The notes below the pieces were generated by a model. It was given only the letters and a program-made list of their open reading frames with translations. It had not been told where the DNA came from and searched no databases. Both the position numbers and the translations under genes were made by a program. A stretch of DNA of 64,000 nucleotides from Bacillota bacterium. GTDB taxonomy: Bacteria > Bacillota > Clostridia > Acetivibrionales > Acetivibrionaceae. The stretch lies in contig JAEWSG010000024.1 of NCBI GenBank assembly GCA_023398495.1, positions 93,676-157,675 on the forward strand, given 5' to 3'. Below are positions 54,907-62,955 of this stretch, piece by piece (position 1 is the stretch's first letter; each line of letters opens with the position of its first letter).

Positions 54907-54959
54907 GTTTCAATTTGGTGACCAATGGAAGTGGTAAACTTTCACGAGAAATTGAAAAC
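54907..54959 (+). promoter_or_regulatory. Hairpin at the 5' end of the cas3 leader
   Basis: GTTTCAATTT (54907-54916) pairs with AAATTGAAAAC (54949-54959) with one bulged base, at the predicted transcript start. Confidence 0.45.
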
Positions 54960-55064
54960 AGTTTATCTTTTTTACTACCTGCTCTTTATGAATTTTGATA
55001 TAAAAGTTTTTTGGTGTTATTTAGTAGTAGTATTAATAGAAGTAGTTTTGGGGGGTAAAAAATT

Positions 55065-57500
55065 ATGGTGTTTACTGCACATTATAGGAAAAGTGATAAA
55101 AAACATCAATCGGTTAAAGAACATTTAATTAATGTATCGGAATACTGCAAAGATTACGGAAAAAGTACGGGTATAGCAAAGATTTCACAATTAATTGGAT
55201 TATTACATGATATGGGAAAGTTAAGTGATGAATTTCAAGATTATATTTCAACTTCAATAACCTGTGAAGAAAACGGAACTATAAAAGAGTGGAAAAAGTC
55301 CTGTCAAAAGGTTGACCATGGTAGAATCGGCGGTATGTATATATACCAAAAATATCATGACATAGGAGGGTATACAAAAATTACGGCTGAAATCATTTCA
55401 ATAGTCGTTTGTTACCATCATGGCGGTTTGCATGATTATATATCATTTGATTGTAAAATGCCTTTATTAGAACGTTTTGAACGAAAAAAAACTGACTTGT
55501 CATATCAACAGGCTACAACACGTTTTTTCGAGCAAATATGCGATGAAAGATCTATAGAAGAAATGTTTTTTGATGCATGCAAGGAATTAGAAATGCTGGA
55601 TAAAAAAATAATGGAGAATAAATTACATCGTTCCTTTTCAATACAATTGTTAATTAAACAATTATATAGCATACTGATTGATGCTGATAGATATGATACT
55701 TATTTGTTCATGGATAATACAAATGAGGATTCTTCGCTTAATGAAAAAGAATTATGGGAAAAATATTCTGAAATAATGAATAATAAGATTTTAGAGTTTA
55801 AAAGTATAAAAACAAATTCTGATCTTGAAGAAAAAATCAAACGCCTAAGGCTTGAAGTCTCAGATGCATGTGCGGACTTTTTTAATAGAGATACCGGTAT
55901 TTACACATTAACTGTCCCAACTGGAGGAGGAAAAACCTTATCAAGTCTTAGATTTGCTCTAAAGCATGCAAGTGAAAAAAATAAAAAGAGAATAATTTAT
56001 ATTCTTCCTTTCACAACAATAATTGAACAGAATGCAAATGAAGTAAGAGATGTATTAAGATGCGATGATTATTTACTCGAACACCATTCTAATGTTCTAC
56101 ATAGTAATGAGGAAGACGAAAATAATTATAAAATATTAACTCAGAGATGGGATAATCCCATAATTTTTACAACTATGGTACAGTTTTTGGAAACTATTTA
56201 TGCAGGGGGAACACAATCATTAAGGAGAATGCATAATCTTTCAGATTCAATTTTGATATTTGATGAAATTCAAGCAATACCTATACGATGTATTTCTTTA
56301 TTTAACAGTGCTATAAACTATTTGAATAAAATATGCAATACGACAATAATCCTATGTTCGGCAACACAGCCAAACCTATCAGATACGAAAATTCCGTTGC
56401 TAAAGGAGAATAAGGGAGAGGTTATTCCTGATTTGTTGGAAAAATTTAAAGGATTTAAAAGAATGCAAGTTAAAGATAAACGAATTTATGGGGGTTACTC
56501 TTATGAGATGCTTGGTGATTTTATTTATGAGCTGAAGAAAAGTCTACAAAGCATTCTTATTATTTTAAATACAAAATCTTGTTCAGAAAAAGTTTACAAG
56601 GAGCTAAAAAAAAGAAATGGGAGTAAGGAGCACATTATCTTTTATTTAAGTACTAATCTTTGTCCTGCACATAGGAAAAAAATAATACGAGTAATGAAGA
56701 AATGTCTAAAAAGAAAAAAATCAGTAATTTGCGTAAGTACGCAATTAATTGAAGCAGGTGTAAACATAAGCTTTGATGGAGTGGTTCGTCATTTGGCTGG
56801 TTTGGATTCTATAGCTCAGGCGACTGGTAGGGGAAACAGACATGGTGAGGGTGATGTTAAGATATCGTACATTATTAATCTTTCTGATGAAACCTTGGGG
56901 AATCTCAAAGAAATAGAATTAGGAGAAAAGCATACCACAGAAATTCTTGATGAATATACTAAAAATCCCGAATCATTCGATAGTGATTTGCTTTCACCAA
57001 TAGCAATAAAGCACTATTACAACTATTATTATACTGATAAAGAGATTGAAAAACTAATGAATTACCCAATTAGTGTTAAAGAACATAATTGTAATACAGA
57101 AATATACAAAATGCTGGATGGTACAGTTTCTAATAAGCAGAGGTATAAAGATAAATTTGGTAAACAAAGCGAGTTGTATCTAAACTTTATGTTTGAAACA
57201 GCTGGGAAGTATTTTAGAGTTATTGATGATTTGACAACACCTGTACTTGTTCCCTATGGTGAAGGCAAAAAAATAATAGTTGAGCTTTTTAGTTCAAAAT
57301 CATTTGGTGACAAACTGAAATACCTAAAACTTGCTCAACAGTATTCCGTAAACGTTTATGAAAATCATATAAATAAGTTGAAGAGTGAAAATGCTTTTGA
57401 ATTATCGGAAATACCCGGTATATACGTATTAAAAGATGGATATTACGATAAATTTATTGGCGTAGTGACAGAAAAACAAATGGAATTTCTAAATATTTAA
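55065..57500 (+). CDS. cas3: CRISPR-associated helicase-nuclease Cas3 (type I-C)
   Basis: An 811-residue protein. The N-terminal HD nuclease domain shows GLLHDMGKLSDEFQDYI and KVDHGRIGG with further histidines in VCYHHGG. The helicase part shows LTVPTGGGKTLSS (Walker A), LIFDEIQAIP (DExx), CSATQPN (III) and IAQATGRGNRHG (VI). Cas3 is recruited by Cascade at a matched target and unwinds and shreds it. It has its own promoter and is separated by 266 bp from the rest of the cas genes; a hairpin directly after its stop can end the transcript. GGGGGG lies before the ATG. Confidence 0.96.
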   Translation: MVFTAHYRKSDKKHQSVKEHLINVSEYCKDYGKSTGIAKISQLIGLLHDMGKLSDEFQDYISTSITCEENGTIKEWKKSCQKVDHGRIGGMYIYQKYHDIGGYTKITAEIISIVVCYHHGGLHDYISFDCKMPLLERFERKKTDLSYQQATTRFFEQICDERSIEEMFFDACKELEMLDKKIMENKLHRSFSIQLLIKQLYSILIDADRYDTYLFMDNTNEDSSLNEKELWEKYSEIMNNKILEFKSIKTNSDLEEKIKRLRLEVSDACADFFNRDTGIYTLTVPTGGGKTLSSLRFALKHASEKNKKRIIYILPFTTIIEQNANEVRDVLRCDDYLLEHHSNVLHSNEEDENNYKILTQRWDNPIIFTTMVQFLETIYAGGTQSLRRMHNLSDSILIFDEIQAIPIRCISLFNSAINYLNKICNTTIILCSATQPNLSDTKIPLLKENKGEVIPDLLEKFKGFKRMQVKDKRIYGGYSYEMLGDFIYELKKSLQSILIILNTKSCSEKVYKELKKRNGSKEHIIFYLSTNLCPAHRKKIIRVMKKCLKRKKSVICVSTQLIEAGVNISFDGVVRHLAGLDSIAQATGRGNRHGEGDVKISYIINLSDETLGNLKEIELGEKHTTEILDEYTKNPESFDSDLLSPIAIKHYYNYYYTDKEIEKLMNYPISVKEHNCNTEIYKMLDGTVSNKQRYKDKFGKQSELYLNFMFETAGKYFRVIDDLTTPVLVPYGEGKKIIVELFSSKSFGDKLKYLKLAQQYSVNVYENHINKLKSENAFELSEIPGIYVLKDGYYDKFIGVVTEKQMEFLNI

Positions 57501-57503
57501 AAA

Positions 57504-57592
57504 GGGACGCCTTACTTGAGTTTGTTAAGGCGTCTCTTAGTTCTTACGATAAATAGTAATTTTAAAATTTCAATCCGCATATTTGAATGACA
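57504..57592 (-). ncRNA. CreR-like crRNA-resembling guide RNA targeting the cas5c promoter region (candidate)
   Basis: Read on the minus strand from about 57592, it begins GTCATTCAAATAT (57592-57580), then GCGGATTGAAAT (57578-57567). The last ten bases, GGATTGAAAT, equal the 3' end of the array repeat, and 11 of the last 12 agree. Directly after, TTTAAAATTACTATTTAT (57566-57549) is the exact reverse complement of 57735-57752 at the cas5c operon start. That target is flanked by TTC, the type I-C PAM. About 13 bases later a 9-bp hairpin (57534-57526 with 57514-57506) and CCCTTTTT would end the RNA. An extended -10, TGGTATAAT, lies 6 bases before the predicted start. Function is inferred from sequence only. 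Confidence 0.75.
57506..57534. terminator. Bidirectional hairpin after cas3 and at the end of the guide-like RNA
   Basis: GACGCCTTA (57506-57514) pairs with TAAGGCGTC (57526-57534). On the minus strand it is followed by CCCTTTTT, a good terminator; on the plus strand the tail (TCTTAGTTCTT) is weak. Confidence 0.75.
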
Positions 57593-57597
57593 GTTTT

Positions 57598-57626
57598 ATT
57601 ATACCATATAAAACAATATAGTTGAA
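57598..57626 (-). promoter_or_regulatory. Promoter candidate of the guide-like RNA
   Basis: On the minus strand TGGTATAAT (extended -10; TATAAT at 57603-57598) follows TTCAAC (57626-57621) at 17 nt. The -35 box is poor but the extended -10 compensates. Confidence 0.5.
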
Positions 57627-57697
57627 TATGTAATTTACGAATAATACAAGTGAATTAATAGAAAACATATCTAATGTAGAATATAAATTGTAATCTA

Positions 57698-57727
57698 TTG
57701 ACACAGATAAAACAATAGTATTATAAT
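57698..57727 (+). promoter_or_regulatory. Promoter of the cas5c-cas2 operon
   Basis: Consensus boxes TTGACA (57698-57703) and TATAAT (57722-57727) are 18 nt apart. The transcript should begin near 57734, exactly where the 18-nt guide match starts. Confidence 0.85.
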
Positions 57728-57734
57728 GGAGTAA

Positions 57735-57755
57735 ATAAATAGTAATTTTAAAGAA
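57735..57755. promoter_or_regulatory. Predicted guide target with TTC PAM
   Basis: ATAAATAGTAATTTTAAA (57735-57752) repeats 57549-57566 without a mismatch. The next plus-strand bases, GAA (57753-57755), read TTC on the minus strand, immediately 5' of the protospacer. The site lies between the -10 box and the AAAGGAG ribosome site of cas5c. Confidence 0.75.
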
Positions 57756-57766
57756 AGGAGAGATAT

Positions 57767-58492
57767 ATGGAAAATTCAGTTACATATAAAGTAATTGGTA
57801 GGTATGCACTTTTTACTGATCCATTAACAAAAATCGGTGGAGAAAAATGTTCATTCATGATCCCTACATATCAGGCTTTGAAGGGGATTACCGAATCAGT
57901 CTATTGGAAACCAAGCATATTATGGGTCATTGACAGTGTAAGAGTTATGAAACCAATACGAACAGAATCTAAAGGAATTCGACCAATAAAATACAGTGGT
58001 GGAAATGACCTGTCCATGTATACATACTTAAGTGATGTTGAATACCATGTAAAAGCTCATTTCGAATTCAATGTGAATAGGTCTGACTTAAAAGATGATT
58101 GGAACGAGAACAAACATTATTTTATTGCCAAAAGATGTATTGAAAAAGGTGGCCGCAGAGATGTGTTTTTGGGTGCAAGAGAGTGCCAGGGATATGTAAT
58201 TCCATACAATTTCATCGATGGGACAGGCTATTATGATAATATGGGAGATATGGAATTCGGATTGCAATACCATTCAATTAGTTATCCGGATGAGAATGGT
58301 AAGGATAAAATGGTAGCAAACTTCTGGATGCCTAAAATGCAAAACGGTATCATAAATTTTTGTAGACCTGAAGAGTGCTCTAAAAAACGCTTAATAAGAG
58401 AAATGAAATCAAAATATTTTAATAAAGACAATTTTAGTGGAACTTCTGAAGCTGAGCTCCTTGATGGATATACAACCAGGGGAGGTGAATAA
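57767..58492 (+). CDS. cas5c: Cas5c (Cas5d), crRNA-processing nuclease and Cascade subunit
   Basis: A 241-residue RAMP protein starting VIGRYALFTDPLTKIGGEKC. In type I-C it replaces Cas6, cuts the repeat RNA and stays on the 5' handle. YWKP and the NENKHYFIAKRCIEKGGRRD stretch match the region with catalytic Tyr/Lys/His in characterised Cas5d proteins. No cas6 is in the locus, consistent with this role. AAAGGAGAG precedes the start. It is first in the operon and its promoter region contains the predicted guide target. Confidence 0.95.
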   Translation: MENSVTYKVIGRYALFTDPLTKIGGEKCSFMIPTYQALKGITESVYWKPSILWVIDSVRVMKPIRTESKGIRPIKYSGGNDLSMYTYLSDVEYHVKAHFEFNVNRSDLKDDWNENKHYFIAKRCIEKGGRRDVFLGARECQGYVIPYNFIDGTGYYDNMGDMEFGLQYHSISYPDENGKDKMVANFWMPKMQNGIINFCRPEECSKKRLIREMKSKYFNKDNFSGTSEAELLDGYTTRGGE

Positions 58493-58493
58493 A

Positions 58494-60416
58494 ATGAGCT
58501 GGATGGGTATGCTTTATACTACTTATCAAAATGTTATGAAAGGTGATACCGACGGATTAAATCCTCCACTGTTACCAATTGCACATACAACCCAAAACGC
58601 AGATGTTGAAGTATCTATTGATATTGACGGCGAGTATATAAAGAGTTACGTTGTTGAAAACGACAAGCAAACAATGATTCCATGTTCAGAATCCTCAGCC
58701 AGCAGGTCTGGGTCAAATCCGGTAAACCATCCTTTGTTTGATAAACTTCAATATCTTGCAGGAGATTATGGTGCTTTTGGAGGGGGAAAGGGACCGCGTT
58801 TTCATGAAAAGTATATGGCTGATCTAGATGATTGGTGTAGTTCTGAGTATTCAAACGAGCAAGTTAAGGCGATTTACAAATATCTAAAGAAAGGCTGCCT
58901 TATTTCAGATTTGGTTAAAGACGGAACGCTAATCTGTGATGAAAACAATAAGTTATTAAGAAAGTGGACAGGCAACAAAAAGGATGCTCCAAAGATATTA
59001 AAGAGTGTAGTTGGTGAACAAAGCGATGCCTTTGTTAGATTTAGGGTATCAGGAGGAGATGAATCTGAAACAGCTGTTTGGCAGAATAAAAAAGTTCAAG
59101 ACGATTATATTAATTATTACCTAAGCAAGCAGGAAGATAAATCATTTTGTTATGTTACTGGGGACATAATTCCCTGTTCAAACAATCATCCTTCCAAGAT
59201 AAGGAATACTGGAGATAAGGCAAAGCTTATTTCAGCAAATGATGACACCGGGTTTACTTTCAGAGGCAGATTTACTCGGTCAGAACAAGCTGTTCAGATA
59301 GGTTATGATGTTTCGCAGAAAGCTCACAATGCACTGAAGTGGCTTATCAATAAACAAGGGAAGAATTTTGGAGGCAAGGTTTTTCTGCTATGGGGCACAA
59401 ACAAAGAGAAAGTGCCTGATCCTACCCGTGATACCTGTGATTTTCCTGATTTTGAAGTAGAAGATTTTACATATACAAAAGATGAAATAGCAGAACGTTT
59501 CAATCGGGCAGTTGCAGGATACAAAGCAGAAATCGACAATAAAACAGAGCTTGCACTAATTGGTCTGGATTCAGCAACTACAGGAAGGTTGGCAATAACA
59601 TTTTATAGAGAATTTCATGGCAAACAAGGAAATGAACTCATTAACAATATTGAAAAGTGGCACAGTGAGTGTAAGTGGCATCATCGATATAAGAAAAAAG
59701 AAAATAGAATCATCAACTTTGACGGAGCACCATCACCAATGGATATCGCATTAGTAGCTTACGGGACAGAGCAAAACGGTTTTTTAAAAGCTGATGATAA
59801 GCTAATTGCAGCAACTGTAGAAAGAATTTTGCCTTGTATCAGTGATGGTGCAAGATTTCCGTTAGATATTATGCGTGCAGCAGTCAATAAATGCTTTCAT
59901 CCTCAAAACTACCAAGAAGTTTACAATTGGAATAAAGTAGTCAGCGTAACTTGTTCATTGGTTAAAAAATGTTTTATAGATAAAGGGGGGGGTTGGGATA
60001 TGGAACTTAATTTGAATACCGATGATATTAATTATAATTGTGGGAGACTATTAGCTGTTGCCCATGAGATTGAAAGAAGAGCACTAAAAATGACTGGAGA
60101 TAACATTCGAAACACCAATGCAATCAGATATTTTACTAAATTTGCCTTGTATCCGTGCAAAACATGGGGGATTATATCAGACAGACTTAGTCCGTACATA
60201 GAAAGATTAGGTGAAAAGGGGAATGATTTATATAAGATGAAACAGGAGATATCAGCGAAAATTCCTCCGGATAAATTTGAAAAAATAAAAAATCTTGATG
60301 GTCGTATGGCTTTAGGCTTTGATTCACAACGTTTTTGTTTTTACAATACATCCAATAAATCGGATAAAACTCAAGAAAATTTAGGAGGTAGCGAAAATGA
60401 GCATTCTGAGGAATAA
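58494..60416 (+). CDS. cas8c: Cas8c (Csd1), large subunit of type I-C Cascade
   Basis: A 640-residue protein that recognises the PAM and opens the target. Family stretches include VEVSIDIDGEYIKSYVV, DYGAFGGGKGPRFHEKYMADL, FRVSGGDESETAVW and NKQGKNFGGKVFLLWG. ATG 58494 lies one base after the cas5c stop with GGGGAGG ahead; the frame is open upstream inside cas5c but that part is not used. The C-terminal 138 codons carry an internal start for Cas11c. Confidence 0.95.
   Translation: MSWMGMLYTTYQNVMKGDTDGLNPPLLPIAHTTQNADVEVSIDIDGEYIKSYVVENDKQTMIPCSESSASRSGSNPVNHPLFDKLQYLAGDYGAFGGGKGPRFHEKYMADLDDWCSSEYSNEQVKAIYKYLKKGCLISDLVKDGTLICDENNKLLRKWTGNKKDAPKILKSVVGEQSDAFVRFRVSGGDESETAVWQNKKVQDDYINYYLSKQEDKSFCYVTGDIIPCSNNHPSKIRNTGDKAKLISANDDTGFTFRGRFTRSEQAVQIGYDVSQKAHNALKWLINKQGKNFGGKVFLLWGTNKEKVPDPTRDTCDFPDFEVEDFTYTKDEIAERFNRAVAGYKAEIDNKTELALIGLDSATTGRLAITFYREFHGKQGNELINNIEKWHSECKWHHRYKKKENRIINFDGAPSPMDIALVAYGTEQNGFLKADDKLIAATVERILPCISDGARFPLDIMRAAVNKCFHPQNYQEVYNWNKVVSVTCSLVKKCFIDKGGGWDMELNLNTDDINYNCGRLLAVAHEIERRALKMTGDNIRNTNAIRYFTKFALYPCKTWGIISDRLSPYIERLGEKGNDLYKMKQEISAKIPPDKFEKIKNLDGRMALGFDSQRFCFYNTSNKSDKTQENLGGSENEHSEE
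60000..60416 (+). CDS. cas11c: Cas11c small subunit, from an internal start in cas8c
   Basis: Type I-C systems are known to make Cas11 from an internal start within cas8c. Here ATG 60000 is in frame with cas8c and is preceded by AAAGGGGGGGG, an unusually strong ribosome site inside a coding region, with a gap of about seven bases. The product has 138 residues (MELNLNTDDINYNCGRLLAV onwards), mostly helical as expected for Cas11, which lines the belly of Cascade. The gene lies wholly inside cas8c and ends at the same stop. Confidence 0.75.
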   Translation: MELNLNTDDINYNCGRLLAVAHEIERRALKMTGDNIRNTNAIRYFTKFALYPCKTWGIISDRLSPYIERLGEKGNDLYKMKQEISAKIPPDKFEKIKNLDGRMALGFDSQRFCFYNTSNKSDKTQENLGGSENEHSEE

Positions 60417-61281
60417 AATTGATTTTGCAGTTATTATTTCTGTTACAAATGCCAATGCCAATGGAGATCCATTAAATGGTAATATGCCAAGAACCACATA
60501 CGATGGTTATGGCGAAATTTCAGATGTTTGCATAAAACGAAAGATAAGAAACCGACTTATGGATATGGGTGAAACGATTTTTGTGCAATCTGACGATAAA
60601 AAGAATGATAATTACAATAGTTTAAGAGAAAGAGCAAAGGCAAATGCGGCTTTAGTAGCGGCTGAGAAATCAAAGAATGATGAAGAGTTTGCAAGAATTG
60701 CATGTGGAAGTTGGATTGATGTAAGAAGTTTTGGGCAGGTATTTGCATTTAAAGGTGAAAAAGATGATAAGGAAGATAAAAAAGGTGGTGTTTCTATTGG
60801 AATAAGAGGTCCTGTGTCTATTCACCCTGCTTTTAGTAAAGATATTGTCATTATAACAAGCACTCAAATAACTAAAAGTGTAAACAATGAACCAAATGAC
60901 AAAGCTAAGAAAAGTTCAGATACTATGGGAATGAAGCATCGTGTTGATTTTGGTGTATATTTGATCAAAGGAAGCATTAATGTACAGCTGGCAGAAAAGA
61001 CAGGATTTACAGAGGAAGATTCAGAAAAAGTAAAAGAAGCATTAAGAACTCTTTTCATTAATGATTGTTCATCAGCTCGTCCTGACGGTAGTATGGTAGT
61101 TCACAAGTTATATTGGTGGACACATAATAACAAAATAGGCCAATATTCATCTTCAAAGGTTCATAATTGTGTACATATAGAGAGAAAAGTTGAATGTGAA
61201 CAACCGACTTTAATTGAAGATTACAAAATAAGCGTTCAAAATTTAGAAGGATTGAAACTTGATGAATATGATGGAATATAA
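60397..61281 (+). CDS. cas7c: Cas7c (Csd2), backbone subunit of type I-C Cascade
   Basis: A 294-residue RAMP protein forming the filament along the spacer part of the crRNA. VTNANANGDPLNGNMPRTTY and DVCIKRKIRNRLMDMG are the family start; GVSIGIRGPVSIHPAF and MGMKHRVDFGVYLIKGSINV follow. It overlaps cas8c by 20 bp, with TTAGGAGG ahead of its ATG. Confidence 0.96.
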   Translation: MSILRNKIDFAVIISVTNANANGDPLNGNMPRTTYDGYGEISDVCIKRKIRNRLMDMGETIFVQSDDKKNDNYNSLRERAKANAALVAAEKSKNDEEFARIACGSWIDVRSFGQVFAFKGEKDDKEDKKGGVSIGIRGPVSIHPAFSKDIVIITSTQITKSVNNEPNDKAKKSSDTMGMKHRVDFGVYLIKGSINVQLAEKTGFTEEDSEKVKEALRTLFINDCSSARPDGSMVVHKLYWWTHNNKIGQYSSSKVHNCVHIERKVECEQPTLIEDYKISVQNLEGLKLDEYDGI

Positions 61282-61927
61282 TGAAGAAGATTTTCTCTCT
61301 CTTTCAGGTATACAACATTTTAAGTTTTGCCGTCGACAATGGGCATTAATACATATTGAACAACAATGGCAGGAAAATATACGAACCGTTGAAGGCCAAA
61401 TCTTACATGAAAGGGCACATGATAATTTATTAAAGGAAAAACGAGGAGATTTAATTATTTCGCGTGGAATTGCTGTGTTCTCAAAAACGCTAGGCATAAA
61501 TGGTGTTTGCGACGTTGTTGAGTTCCGTAGAGATAAGGATGGTGTACCAGTTTTCGGCAGGGAAGGCTTGTTTAAAGCTATCCCAATAGAATATAAACGT
61601 GGAAAACCAAAAGAGGATGATATTGATATTTTACAACTGACAGCACAGGCTATGTGCCTTGAGGATATGCTTAATTGTAAAATTCAGGATGGGTATATGT
61701 ATTATGGGGAAATCAATCATAGAATAAAAGTTGAGTTTACTGATGAGTTGAAAAACCGTGTTTTAGAGATTTGTAAAGAGATGCATGAAGTATATGAAAG
61801 ACGTTATACACCAAAAGTTAAGCTAAGTAAAAAATGTAATGCTTGTTCTCTTAAAAATATTTGTTTGCCTAAGCTATGTAAGAATTCATCGGTTAAAGAT
61901 TATATTGAGAGGTGTTTGGAGGTATGA
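61262..61927 (+). CDS. cas4: Cas4 exonuclease for spacer acquisition
   Basis: A 221-residue RecB-type nuclease with an iron-sulfur cluster. The first cysteine is in HFKFCRRQWAL and the other three in CNACSLKNICLPKLC. EGQILHERAH, GVCDVVEF and IPIEYKRGK carry the RecB metal-binding residues. With Cas1-Cas2, Cas4 trims prespacers and selects the PAM. ATG 61262 is used with AGAAGG ahead; a TTG at 61259 is also in frame. It overlaps cas7c by 20 bp. Confidence 0.94.
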   Translation: MNMMEYNEEDFLSLSGIQHFKFCRRQWALIHIEQQWQENIRTVEGQILHERAHDNLLKEKRGDLIISRGIAVFSKTLGINGVCDVVEFRRDKDGVPVFGREGLFKAIPIEYKRGKPKEDDIDILQLTAQAMCLEDMLNCKIQDGYMYYGEINHRIKVEFTDELKNRVLEICKEMHEVYERRYTPKVKLSKKCNACSLKNICLPKLCKNSSVKDYIERCLEV

Positions 61928-62955
61928 GAAAATTATTAAATACTCTTTATGTTACTTCAGCCGATGCATATCTTTCATTAGATGGAGAGAATATTGTAGT
62001 TTTGAGAAATGAGGCTGAAGTAATGAGATTACCATTGCATAACTTGGAGGGAGTCGTTACTTTTGGATATATAGGAGCTAGTCCAGCTTTAATGGGAGCA
62101 TGTGCTAAAAAGAATATTTCATTGTGTTTTATGACGCAGAGTGGTAATTTTCGAGGACGTATTGTTGGAAAAGTAAGGGGAAATGTTACACTTAGAAAAG
62201 CTCAGTATTTAATTTCTGAAGATTGTGAAAAAAGTGCCCTTATGTCTAGAAACTTTATTTTAGGGAAAGTTTTTAACTCCAAATGGGTAATTGAACGTGC
62301 AATAAGAGATTATTCATTAAGATTGGATACTGATAAACTTAAAAAAGTGTCGAGTAATCTATCGAATTCCCTTAATCTTGTTAAAGAATGTGTTGATTTA
62401 GAGCAGTTAAGGGGTTTTGAGGGAGAAGCGGCAAGTCAGTATTTTAGTGTATTTAATGACTTGATACTTCAACAGAAGGAATGTTTTTATTTTGTACAAC
62501 GTAATAAGCGACCACCACTCGATAATGTAAATGCTATGTTATCCTTTGTGTACACATTATTAACCAATGATGTTGCATCATCTTTAGAAACTGTGGGTTT
62601 AGACCCTTATGTTGGATTTCTTCACAGGGACAGACCTGGAAGGGTTTCTTTGGCATTAGATTTAATGGAGGAATTGAGGAGTGTTTTTGCTGACAGATTT
62701 GTTCTTTCTCTCATTAATAAGCGAATAGTAAATGCATCTGGTTTTGTAAAGAAAGAAAATGGTGCTGTAATTATGGACGATGATACAAGAAAGATTATTT
62801 TGTCAAAGTGGCAGGAACGGAAAAAAGAAGAATTGAAGCATCCATATTTAGAAGAGAAGATTGAATGGGGGCTGGTTCCTTATGTTCAATCGATGCTATT
62901 GGCAAGATGTATTCGGGGTGATTTAGAGGAATATCCGCCATTCTTATGGAAGTAG
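61924..62955 (+). CDS. cas1: Cas1 integrase (type I-C)
   Basis: A 343-residue protein, the usual I-C length. The metal ligands lie in RGFEGEAASQYF (Glu), GFLHRDRPGRVSLALDLMEE (His and Asp). With Cas2 it inserts new spacers at the leader end. ATG 61924 is preferred with GAGAGG at 61907-61912; a GTG at 61912 is in frame. It overlaps cas4 by 4 bp. Confidence 0.96.
   Translation: MRKLLNTLYVTSADAYLSLDGENIVVLRNEAEVMRLPLHNLEGVVTFGYIGASPALMGACAKKNISLCFMTQSGNFRGRIVGKVRGNVTLRKAQYLISEDCEKSALMSRNFILGKVFNSKWVIERAIRDYSLRLDTDKLKKVSSNLSNSLNLVKECVDLEQLRGFEGEAASQYFSVFNDLILQQKECFYFVQRNKRPPLDNVNAMLSFVYTLLTNDVASSLETVGLDPYVGFLHRDRPGRVSLALDLMEELRSVFADRFVLSLINKRIVNASGFVKKENGAVIMDDDTRKIILSKWQERKKEELKHPYLEEKIEWGLVPYVQSMLLARCIRGDLEEYPPFLWK

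Larger units (their letters stand above)
54538..55064. other. 527-bp AT-rich divergent region between hppA and cas3
   Basis: No credible gene. It includes the candidate cas3 promoter (54869-54898), an inverted repeat at the likely 5' end of the cas3 transcript, and GGGGGG directly before cas3. GGGTGTATTT at about 54855 is the complement of the AAATACACCC repeat seen at 23776 and 28957. Confidence 0.55.

Noticed and set aside
54940..54975. AAATTGAAAAC in the cas3 leader as a second crRNA handle-like guide
   Set aside because: Only part of the handle matches, the bases before it do not resemble the repeat, and the following sequence has no convincing match near cas promoters (at best eight T-rich bases).
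57549..57752. The 18-bp direct repeat as an accidental AT-rich duplication
   Set aside because: Its edge coincides exactly with the end of a repeat-like sequence and the other copy is flanked by the right PAM; coincidence of all three is unlikely, so the guide reading was kept.
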